Notes under the pieces: model-generated | The model's input: only the letters and a program-made list of their open reading frames with translations | Database searches by the model: none | What the model was told of the DNA's origin: nothing | Source: Paracoccus contaminans | Lineage (GTDB): Bacteria > Pseudomonadota > Alphaproteobacteria > Rhodobacterales > Rhodobacteraceae | Direction: 5' to 3' | NCBI RefSeq assembly: GCF_002105555.1 | Contig: NZ_CP020612.1 | Location: 2,038,001 to 2,102,000 of the forward strand | Length of the DNA: 64,000 bases | Translations under genes and position numbers: made by a program | Shown here: piece after piece, positions 44,023-50,778 of the stretch | How positions within the stretch are numbered: the stretch's first letter is position 1 | Layout: every line of letters starts with the position of its first letter

Positions 44023-44517
44023 ATGAAACGTCATATCGCGCTTGTCCTTGCCCTGCTGCCATCGCTGTCGCTGGCGGAAACCAATTCCGAGCTGTCGGCC
44101 GTGACCACGAACAAGACCCGCGAGCCGCAGCCCGAAGCCTTTGTCACGTTCAAGCCCGACGCTTTCGAGCAGCGGCTGTTCCTCAACCCCGACAAGATCA
44201 GCCAGACCGATGGCGAGGGCGTCTACAAGGCGCTGTGCGCCGGCTGCCACATGCCTGCCCGCGAAGGCGCCGTCGGCGCCGGCAGGTATCCGGCGCTGGC
44301 GGGGAACGAGAACGTCATGAACGGCGATTATCCCGTCACTGTCATCGTTCACGGGCAAAAGGCCATGCCGCCCTTTGGCGATATCCTGGACGATGACCAG
44401 ATCGTCGCGGTGGTATCCTATCTGCAGAAGGATTTCCCCAAGGACCAGGTGTTCCCGGCCACCCGGGAAAGCGTGCAGGCCGCGCGCGAATCCGCGCCGC
44501 CCGCACCGCAGGAATGA
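44023..44517 (+). CDS. Periplasmic mono-haem cytochrome c, probable electron acceptor of the amine oxidase
   Basis: A 164-residue class I cytochrome c. The signal peptide KRHIALVLALLPSLSLA is followed by mature sequence from Glu19. Haem attachment is Cys72-x2-Cys75-His76 (ALCAGCHMPA) and the distal ligand is probably Met115 (GQKAMPPFGD). About 50 residues precede the cytochrome domain. The start at 44023 leaves a nine-base gap after aaagga; ATG 44014 in frame is the alternative. It lies 17 bases after the oxidase gene. Its stop overlaps the earliest possible RidA start. Confidence 0.9.
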   Translation: MKRHIALVLALLPSLSLAETNSELSAVTTNKTREPQPEAFVTFKPDAFEQRLFLNPDKISQTDGEGVYKALCAGCHMPAREGAVGAGRYPALAGNENVMNGDYPVTVIVHGQKAMPPFGDILDDDQIVAVVSYLQKDFPKDQVFPATRESVQAARESAPPAPQE

Positions 44518-44546
44518 TCCGCAAGAATGCTGAAAAGGAGAATGTC

Positions 44547-45038
44547 TTGAAACGCTTCATGCTCTGCGCCGCGCTGCTGGCGGCCTCTGCCGGAACGGCG
44601 ATGGCGCAAGATGTGGTTCGCCACCCGATCCCGAATTCGGACTTTCCGATCGCCCAGGCCATCGAGATCCCGGCCGGGATGACGCGGGTTCTGGTCAGCG
44701 GCACCGTGCCCTCGGTCATGGACCAGAACGCCGACCCCAAGACCGCGGCCGCCTATGGCGCTGATACCGAGGCGCAGACCGTGAACGTGATGAAGGGGAT
44801 CGAAGCCAAACTGAAGGACATGGGCCTTGGCCTTGGCGACGTGGTCAAGCTGCAGGTCTATCTGGTGGCGCCCGAAGGGGCGCAGGCGATGGACTTTGCC
44901 GGCTTCATGAAGGGCTACACGCAGTTCTTCGGCCCGGGAAAGCAGACCAACCTGCCGACCCGGTCCGTCTTCGAGGTGGCCGGGCTGGCCAACCCCGCCT
45001 TTCTGGTCGAGATCGAGGCCGAAGCGGTGCGCAAATAG
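44547..45038 (+). CDS. RidA-family imine deaminase with a signal peptide
   Basis: A 163-residue YjgF/RidA/UK114 protein. RidA proteins hydrolyse reactive imines and enamines. The family signature LPTRSVFEVAGL plus VEIEAEA contains the catalytic arginine (Arg139), so it looks active. Unlike ordinary RidA it has a Sec signal (MKRFMLCAALLAASAGTAMA, cleavage before QD). TTG 44547 is chosen for the aaaaggag site seven bases upstream. ATG 44514, overlapping the cytochrome stop, would add 11 residues but keep the signal. It would act in the periplasm on the imine made by the oxidase. Confidence 0.9.
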   Translation: MKRFMLCAALLAASAGTAMAQDVVRHPIPNSDFPIAQAIEIPAGMTRVLVSGTVPSVMDQNADPKTAAAYGADTEAQTVNVMKGIEAKLKDMGLGLGDVVKLQVYLVAPEGAQAMDFAGFMKGYTQFFGPGKQTNLPTRSVFEVAGLANPAFLVEIEAEAVRK

Positions 45039-45061
45039 CGCCCTGACAGGCGCTGGCTGAG

Positions 45062-45097
45062 GGCGGGGGCGGGGCCGGCATCGGCTCCGCCCCCGCC
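45062..45097. terminator. Strong 16-base-pair hairpin after the amine oxidase operon
   Basis: Arms 45062-45077 and 45082-45097 pair over 16 positions with one G-T pair, closed by a GCAT tetraloop. The outer 11 bases (GGCGGGGGCGG / CCGCCCCCGCC) are a perfect match. No T-tract follows. Likely the transcript end of the operon. Confidence 0.6.
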
Positions 45098-45154
45098 ATG
45101 ATCGGGAGCCTGCCAGCCCCTATGCGCCGGCTATGGCCTGCGCTAGGCTGCGGC

Positions 45155-45337
45155 ATGGCCGAGATCACCAACCTCAACCGTTTCCGCAAGGACAAGGCCC
45201 GCGCCGAGCGTCGCCGCCAGGGCGATGCGAACGCCGCCCGCTTCGGCCGCAGCCGCGCGCAGAAAGAGGCCGAGGACGCCGAACGCGCCCGTGCCGAGCG
45301 AACGCTGGAGCAGCATCGCAAGGCCGATGAAGACTGA
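45155..45337 (+). CDS. Small highly charged DUF4169 protein
   Basis: A 60-residue protein (MAEITNLNRFRKDKARAERR) that is almost entirely charged helix (Arg/Lys/Glu/Ala). DUF4169 proteins are found in Rhodobacteraceae and relatives, usually upstream of a ribbon-helix-helix gene, as here. The ATG at 45155 is the start that keeps only the conserved part. No function is known. Confidence 0.8.
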   Translation: MAEITNLNRFRKDKARAERRRQGDANAARFGRSRAQKEAEDAERARAERTLEQHRKADED

Positions 45338-45385
45338 TCCGCCGTCCTCGCCCCCCCGGCGGCCGAGCCGCTGCGCCTGCCGCCG

Positions 45386-45646
45386 ATGAGCGCGCCGGCC
45401 AAGCGTTCGGTATCGATCCGGGGGCATCTGACCAGCGTGACGCTTGAAGATGCCTTCTGGCAGGGGCTGGGGGCCCAGGCCGAGGCGCTGGGGCTGACGC
45501 GGGCGGCGCTGATCGCGCGCATCGACGCGGGGCGCCCGCCGGGGGTGGGGCTGGCGACGGCGATCCGCCTGTTCGTTCTGGATCGCCTCGCCCCGCCCCG
45601 GCCTGCCTGTGCGCCCCGGCTTGAAGGCGGGCCGGCGGACAGCTAG
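45386..45646 (+). CDS. Ribbon-helix-helix protein
   Basis: An 86-residue protein with a ribbon-helix-helix (Arc/MetJ-like, RHH_4-type) core: [20 protein letters not shown] as the strand and first helix, then [18 protein letters not shown]. It may bind DNA as a dimer. It is paired with the DUF4169 gene 48 bases upstream and precedes yebC by 44 bases. Its target is unknown. Confidence 0.8.
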   Translation: MSAPAKRSVSIRGHLTSVTLEDAFWQGLGAQAEALGLTRAALIARIDAGRPPGVGLATAIRLFVLDRLAPPRPACAPRLEGGPADS

Positions 45647-45690
45647 AACGCGCTCCATCCTTTCGCCCTGACCATCAAGGACATGAACCC

Positions 45691-46437
45691 ATGGCAGGCC
45701 ATTCCAAATGGGCCAACATCCAGCACCGCAAGGGCAAGCAGGACAAGCTGCGCTCGAAGCTCTTTTCCAAGCTGGCCAAGGAAATCACCGTCGCCGCCAA
45801 GATGGGCGACCCCGATCCCGACAAGAACCCGCGCCTGCGCCTTGCCGTCAAGGAAGCGCGCGCCAATTCCATGCCTAAGGACGTGATCGACCGCGCGATC
45901 AAGAAATCGCAGGGCGGGGATGCGGATACCTATGAGGAAATCCGCTACGAAGGCTATGGCCCGAACGGCATCGCCATCATCGTCGAGGCGATGACCGACA
46001 ACCGCAACCGCACGGCGTCGAATGTGCGGTCCTATTTCACCAAGCACGGGGGTGATCTGGGGCAGACCGGATCGGTCGGGTTCATGTTCGACCGGGTGGG
46101 GGAAATCATGTATCCTGCGGCCGCGGGCGATGCAGACACGGTGATGATGGCCGCCCTTGAGGCCGGGGCGACGGATGTCGAATCGGACGACGAGGGCCAC
46201 TGGATCTATACCGCCGATACCGACCTGGCCGAAGTCTCCACCGCGCTCGAGGCGAGCCTGGGCGAATCGGAAACCGCCAAGCTGATCTGGAAGCCGCAGG
46301 CCCCGACCGAGGTCGCCGACCTTGATCACGCGCAAAAGCTGATGAAGCTGATCGACACGCTGGAGGAGGATGACGACGTGCAGACCGTCACCGCCAATTT
46401 CGACCTGTCCGAGGATGTGGCGGCCCAGCTGGGCTGA
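45691..46437 (+). CDS. YebC/PmpR-family regulator / translation factor
   Basis: A 248-residue protein with the family N-terminus [18 protein letters not shown] and signature [19 protein letters not shown] with [16 protein letters not shown]. Members were first described as transcription regulators. More recent work on the family assigns a role in relieving ribosome stalling at proline stretches. It ends 22 bases before a good terminator. Confidence 0.95.
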   Translation: MAGHSKWANIQHRKGKQDKLRSKLFSKLAKEITVAAKMGDPDPDKNPRLRLAVKEARANSMPKDVIDRAIKKSQGGDADTYEEIRYEGYGPNGIAIIVEAMTDNRNRTASNVRSYFTKHGGDLGQTGSVGFMFDRVGEIMYPAAAGDADTVMMAALEAGATDVESDDEGHWIYTADTDLAEVSTALEASLGESETAKLIWKPQAPTEVADLDHAQKLMKLIDTLEEDDDVQTVTANFDLSEDVAAQLG

Positions 46438-46459
46438 CGCAGGGCCAAAGGCCGGCGGC

Positions 46460-46485
46460 AGGGCGCCCCACAGGGGCGCCCTTTT
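46460..46485 (+). terminator. Rho-independent terminator after yebC
   Basis: Perfect 10-base arms AGGGCGCCCC (46460-46469) and GGGGCGCCCT (46473-46482), loop ACA, then TTT. Confidence 0.92.
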
Positions 46486-46558
46486 GCATGGCCGCCTGCG
46501 GGATGGACAGCCCGCCCCTTGCGTGAGAGATCGCCCCAAAGGCGCGGGGGGGAAATGA

Positions 46559-47179
46559 ATGATCGCTCAGGGCCTTGATGGCGCCTCCTATGCCGGGGGC
46601 CTCGGCACCGGCCTGTCGCTGATCGTGGCGATCGGGGCGCAGAACGCCTTTGTTCTGAAACAGGGCCTGCTGCGCCGGCATGTCTTTTGGGTCTGCCTTG
46701 TCTGCGCCTTGTCGGATGCGGCGCTGATCGCGGCGGGCGTGGCCGGGGCAGGGGCGTTGGCGCAGGGCGCGCCCTGGTTTCTGGCGGCGATGCGCTGGGG
46801 CGGGGCGGCGTTCCTGCTGTGGTATGGCCTGCGTTCGGCCCGCGCGGCGCTGCGCGGCGGGGAAAGCCTGCAGGCGGCGGGCGCGGCTGCGCCATCGCTG
46901 GGGGCGACGCTGGCGACCATCACGGCGCTGACCTGGCTCAACCCGCATGTATGGCTTGATACCGTGGTTCTGCTGGGCGCGGTCAGTGCCGGCTATCCCC
47001 ACCCGCTGTCCTTTGCCCTTGGCGCGATGACCGGCTCGTTCCTGTTCTTCTTTGCGCTGGGATACGGCGCGCGGCTGCTGGCGCCGGTCTTTGCAAGGCC
47101 GCTGGCCTGGCGGGTGCTGGACGGGCTGGTGGCCCTGGTCATGTGGTCGATCGCAGGCAGCCTGATCCTGCGGGGCTGA
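46559..47179 (+). CDS. LysE/ArgO-family amino-acid exporter
   Basis: A 206-residue inner-membrane protein with six hydrophobic segments. The N-terminal motif GLSLIVAIGAQNAFVLKQG and the middle TALTWLNPHVWLDTVVLLG are specific for the LysE/ArgO branch, so arginine or lysine is the likely substrate. ATG 46559 has a ggggggaa site; an overlapping ATG at 46555 is out of frame. Converges with choV, six bases apart. Confidence 0.88.
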   Translation: MIAQGLDGASYAGGLGTGLSLIVAIGAQNAFVLKQGLLRRHVFWVCLVCALSDAALIAAGVAGAGALAQGAPWFLAAMRWGGAAFLLWYGLRSARAALRGGESLQAAGAAAPSLGATLATITALTWLNPHVWLDTVVLLGAVSAGYPHPLSFALGAMTGSFLFFFALGYGARLLAPVFARPLAWRVLDGLVALVMWSIAGSLILRG

Positions 47180-47185
47180 TCGCCT

Positions 47186-48244
47186 TCAGCCCCCCGCACC
47201 CGACAGGCGCGCCAGAACGCCCGCGCGGGTGACGCGCCCGCCCCCTTCGACGGGCAGCGCCTCGGCACGGGTCAGCGCGGCCATCACCGCGCGCACCGGC
47301 ATCCCCGCAGGCAGCGGCTCGCCCGGCGCGCTGCCCGGCTCGGCCAGATCGGCGGCGGTCAGCACCACCAGCGGGTCCATGTGGGCGACGAAATCGGCGA
47401 CATAGGCGCTGGCGGGGGCGCGGATGATCTCGCGCGCGGCGCCGGTCTGGACGATGCGCCCGCCTTCCATCAGGGCGATGCGGTTGCCCAGCTTGAACGC
47501 CTCGTCCAGATCGTGGCTGACGAACAGGATCGTGCGGCGCGCCCGCGCCTGCAGCTCCAGCAGATCGTCCTGCAACCGGCTGCGGATCAGGGGGTCGAGG
47601 GCGCTGAACGGCTCGTCCATCAGCAGGATCGGGGCGTCAGTGGCAAAGGCGCGGGCAAGGCCCACGCGCTGCTGCATTCCCCCCGACAGATCGCCCACCC
47701 GCCGGTCGGCCCAGTCCGACAGGCCGACGGTTTCCAGTTCGGCATCCACCTTGGCCCGGCGCTGGCTGCGCGTCTGGCCGGCCAGTTCCAGCCCAAGCCC
47801 GACATTTTCCCGCACCGTCCGCCAGGGCAGCAGGCCGAACTGCTGGAACACCATCGCCACATGGCGCAGGCGCAGCTGGCGCAGCGTCTGGGGATCGGCA
47901 TGGGTGACGCTGACCATCTCCTCGCCCATGCGCACGCGCGCCTCGCCCCGCGCCACCGGGTTCAGCCCGTTGACCGCCCGCAGCAGGGTCGATTTGCCCG
48001 ACCCCGACAGGCCCATCAGCACCAGGATCTCGCCCTCGGCCACGGTCAGCGAGCAGTTGTGAACGCCCATCGTCTGGCCCGTCGCCTCGCGGATCGGGCC
48101 GCGGTCCAGCCCCTGATCGGCCAGCGCGAGCGCGCGGGCAGGGCGGTCGCCGAAGACGATCGAGACATTGTCGAAGGCGACCGCCGTGCGGGCGCCCGCC
48201 TCGGGCGCCAGGGGGGCGCTGGGCCGCCGGGGATCGCCGCTCAT
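47186..48244 (-). CDS. choV: Choline ABC transporter ATP-binding protein
   Basis: A 352-residue ATPase of the glycine-betaine/choline type. Walker A is LMGLSGSGKSTLLRAVNGLN, the Q-loop is in MVFQQFGLLPWRTV, the signature is DLSGGMQQRVGLARAFATD, Walker B is ILLMDEPFSALDP, with SHDLDEAFKLGNRI after it. The C-terminal CBS-like region seen in ProV is short, as in ChoV. The start overlaps the choW stop by four bases. Last gene of choXWV. Confidence 0.93.
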   Translation of the reverse strand: MSGDPRRPSAPLAPEAGARTAVAFDNVSIVFGDRPARALALADQGLDRGPIREATGQTMGVHNCSLTVAEGEILVLMGLSGSGKSTLLRAVNGLNPVARGEARVRMGEEMVSVTHADPQTLRQLRLRHVAMVFQQFGLLPWRTVRENVGLGLELAGQTRSQRRAKVDAELETVGLSDWADRRVGDLSGGMQQRVGLARAFATDAPILLMDEPFSALDPLIRSRLQDDLLELQARARRTILFVSHDLDEAFKLGNRIALMEGGRIVQTGAAREIIRAPASAYVADFVAHMDPLVVLTAADLAEPGSAPGEPLPAGMPVRAVMAALTRAEALPVEGGGRVTRAGVLARLSGAGG

Positions 48245-49092
48245 GAACGTTTCCTGCGCATGGCGAACATCCGGTCCAGGATGATGGCGACGACCACGAT
48301 GACAAAGCCCGATTCAAACCCAAGCGCCGTGTTGACGCTGTTGAGCGCGCGCACCACCGGCACGCCCAGCCCCGCAGCCCCGACCAGCGCCGCGATCACG
48401 ACCATCGACAGCGACAGCATGATCGTCTGGTTCAGCCCCGCCATGATCTGCGGCAGGGCGCTGGGCAGCTCCACCTTCCACAGAAGCTGCCGGGGGGTCG
48501 CGCCAAAGGCGCGGGCCGCTTCGGTCAGGGGCGCGGGGGTCGAGGATATGCCCAGCCATGTCAGCCGGATCGGCGCGGGCAGCACGAAGATCACCGTGGC
48601 GATCAGGCCCGGCACCGTTCCGATCCCGAAAAAGACGATCGCCGGGATCAGATAGACGAAGGTGGGCAGCGTCTGCATCAGGTCCAGCAGCGGCTGGACA
48701 TAGCGGTAAAGCCGCGGCCGGTGGGCCAGCGCGATGCCTGCCGGCACCCCCAGCGCCATGCACATGATGCAGGCCGAGAGCACAAGGGTCAGCGACTGCA
48801 TCGTCTCGTCCCAATAGCCCTGGTTGAGGATGAACAGGAACCCGACCGCAACCCACAGGCAGGTGCGCCAGCTGCGCCGCAGAACCCAGGCCAGCCCGAC
48901 CGCCAGCGCGGTGAACAGCAGCGGATGGGGAAGCTCAAGCGCCGTCTGGATGGCCGCGATCAGCCTGTCCAGCATGGCCGCGGCCGCGTCGAACAGCGGG
49001 CCTGCATGCGCCTTGAGCCAGTCAAAGCCAAGCCGCGCCGTCTGCCCGACAGGCAGCTTGTGATCGGTCAGCAGGGCGGTCAGCCGGTCCAT
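48241..49092 (-). CDS. choW: Choline ABC transporter permease
   Basis: A 283-residue inner-membrane permease with about six to seven hydrophobic segments. The binding-protein-dependent transport motif is EAARAFGATPRQLLWKVELP, the loop that contacts the ATPase. It is typical in size for ChoW, and its start is two bases after choX. It takes choline from the periplasmic binding protein. Confidence 0.93.
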   Translation of the reverse strand: MDRLTALLTDHKLPVGQTARLGFDWLKAHAGPLFDAAAAMLDRLIAAIQTALELPHPLLFTALAVGLAWVLRRSWRTCLWVAVGFLFILNQGYWDETMQSLTLVLSACIMCMALGVPAGIALAHRPRLYRYVQPLLDLMQTLPTFVYLIPAIVFFGIGTVPGLIATVIFVLPAPIRLTWLGISSTPAPLTEAARAFGATPRQLLWKVELPSALPQIMAGLNQTIMLSLSMVVIAALVGAAGLGVPVVRALNSVNTALGFESGFVIVVVAIILDRMFAMRRKRS

Positions 49093-49094
49093 CC

Positions 49095-50033
49095 TCAGTC
49101 GCCCAGCGCGCCCGCCAGCGCGGCCCCGGCATCCTGGCCGTCAAAGGTGGTCACGCCCGCCAGCCACGGGGCCGCAGCCTCGGGATGGGCCTTCAGCCAT
49201 GCCTGCGCCGCCTTGGCCGGGTCCTGCCCGTCGTTCAGGATCGCGCCCATCACCTCGTTTTCCATCGGCAGGGTGAAGACGAGATTGGACAGCAGCCTGC
49301 CCATGTTGGGGCATTCGGCCGAATAGCCCGCGCGCGTGACGGTATGGACCTCGGCCCCGCCCAGATTGGGGCCGAACACCTCATCCCCGCCGGGCAGGTA
49401 GGTCATCTGAAAGCGGCTGTTCATCGGGTGCGGCTCCCACCCCAGGAAGACCACGGGCTTGCCGGCCGCGTCGGCGCGCGCGACCTGCGCCAGCATGCCC
49501 TGTTCCGAGGATTCGACGATCTCGAAGGTGCCCAGCCCGAACTTGTCACGGGCCACCATGTCCAGCAGCAGGCGGTTGCCGTCATTGCCCGGTTCGATCC
49601 CATAGATCTTGCCGTCCAGTTCCTTCTTGTGCGCGGCGATGCCGGCGAAATCCCGGATGCCCAGATCGGCGCCGGCCTTGTTGGTGGCCAGGGTGTATTT
49701 CGCCCCCGTCAGGTTAGCCCCCAGCACCGCAACGGCCCCGCTGTCGGCATAGGGCTTGATGTCGGCGGTCATGGTCGGCATCCACAGGCCCAGGAACACG
49801 TCCAGATCATCCGTGGACAGGGCCGAGAACGTCACCGGCAGCGACAGCACCGTGATGTTCGGCTGATAGCCCAGTGCCTTGAGCACCGTCGCGGTCAGCG
49901 CCGTGGTGGCGGTGATGTCGGTCCAGCCGACATCGGACAGGCGCACCGTCCGGCAGGCCGCAGGCTCGGCCGCGATGGCGGCGGCGGGCGCGCCCAGGGC
50001 CGCCAGCGCGATAAGGATGCTGCGAAGGATCAT
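49095..50033 (-). CDS. choX: Choline ABC transporter periplasmic binding protein
   Basis: A 312-residue protein with a Sec signal (ILRSILIALAALGAPAAAIA, cleavage before AEPAACRTVR). Aromatic residues typical of quaternary-amine cages are visible: Trp in VRLSDVGWTD, Trp in VFLGLWMPTM and Trp in VFLGWEPHPM. This agrees with ChoX of Sinorhizobium. The start at 50033 follows aaagga by eight bases. It is divergent from betI, with a BetI-like palindrome in the gap, so induction by choline is likely. Confidence 0.93.
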   Translation of the reverse strand: MILRSILIALAALGAPAAAIAAEPAACRTVRLSDVGWTDITATTALTATVLKALGYQPNITVLSLPVTFSALSTDDLDVFLGLWMPTMTADIKPYADSGAVAVLGANLTGAKYTLATNKAGADLGIRDFAGIAAHKKELDGKIYGIEPGNDGNRLLLDMVARDKFGLGTFEIVESSEQGMLAQVARADAAGKPVVFLGWEPHPMNSRFQMTYLPGGDEVFGPNLGGAEVHTVTRAGYSAECPNMGRLLSNLVFTLPMENEVMGAILNDGQDPAKAAQAWLKAHPEAAAPWLAGVTTFDGQDAGAALAGALGD

Positions 50034-50070
50034 GGCCGTCGTCCTTTCCAGATGGGCCTGCCCGGTGATG

Positions 50071-50090
50071 TTGATTGACGGATCAATCAA
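50071..50090. promoter_or_regulatory. BetI-type operator between choXWV and betI
   Basis: A perfect 8-base palindrome TTGATTGA / TCAATCAA separated by CGGA. It lies 38 bases from the choX start and 49 bases from the betI start. The sequence resembles known BetI sites, so BetI probably represses both directions when choline is absent. Confidence 0.8.
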
Positions 50091-50138
50091 GGCAGGCTAT
50101 TTGGCGTGGCGCAGAGTGATTCTGCCGAGGGGCCAGTT

Positions 50139-50708
50139 ATGCCCAAAACCGGGGCCGAGGCCAGCCGAAAGGCGGCGCTTGTTGATGCAGCCATTGCGGC
50201 GGTGGGCCGCGCCGGCACGCAGGATGTCACCGTCGCCAAGATTGCGCGCGCCGCCGGGATGTCGCCGGCGCTGGCCCATCACTATTTCGGGTCAAAGTCG
50301 CAGATGCTGACGGCGGCCATGCGGCATATCCTGTCGGGCTATGGGGCAGGGGTCAGGGCCGCGCTGGCCGAGGCGCCGCCCGATGCCCGCGCCCGCGCCA
50401 TTGTCACGGCCAGCCTGGACGGGGCGCATTTCGATGCGGCCACGATGGCGGCCTGGGTCAATTTCTATGCGCTGGCGCTGACCGATGCGGATGCCGCGCG
50501 GCTGCTGTCGATCTATCACCGGCGCCTGCGTTCCAATCTCGTGCACGCCTTGCGGCCGCTGGCCCAGGACCGCGCCCCGGCCCTGGCCGCAACGCTGGGC
50601 GCGCTGATCGACGGGGTTTACCTGCGCGCGGTCCTCGATCGGCGCGGCCCCACGCCCGAGGATGCCCATGCCATGGTGCAGGCCTGGCTGGCCGAGGCGC
50701 TGGCCTGA
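50139..50708 (+). CDS. betI: TetR-family choline-responsive repressor BetI
   Basis: A 189-residue TetR protein. The helix-turn-helix is AALVDAAIAAVGRAGTQDVT through IARAAGMSPALAHHYFGSKS, and the C-terminal part (FHFDAATMAAWVNFYALAL-like, here GAHFDAATMAAWVNFYALAL) is typical of BetI. It is divergent from choXWV with a good operator between. betB/betA, the usual BetI neighbours that make betaine, are not in the window. A polA gene follows after 70 bases. Confidence 0.88.
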   Translation: MPKTGAEASRKAALVDAAIAAVGRAGTQDVTVAKIARAAGMSPALAHHYFGSKSQMLTAAMRHILSGYGAGVRAALAEAPPDARARAIVTASLDGAHFDAATMAAWVNFYALALTDADAARLLSIYHRRLRSNLVHALRPLAQDRAPALAATLGALIDGVYLRAVLDRRGPTPEDAHAMVQAWLAEALA

Positions 50709-50778
50709 ACGGCCGCGGATTTGCGCCCGGCTGCGCTGCGTGGCAGAACGCCCCGCGAACCGGCAAGGAATCCCCACC

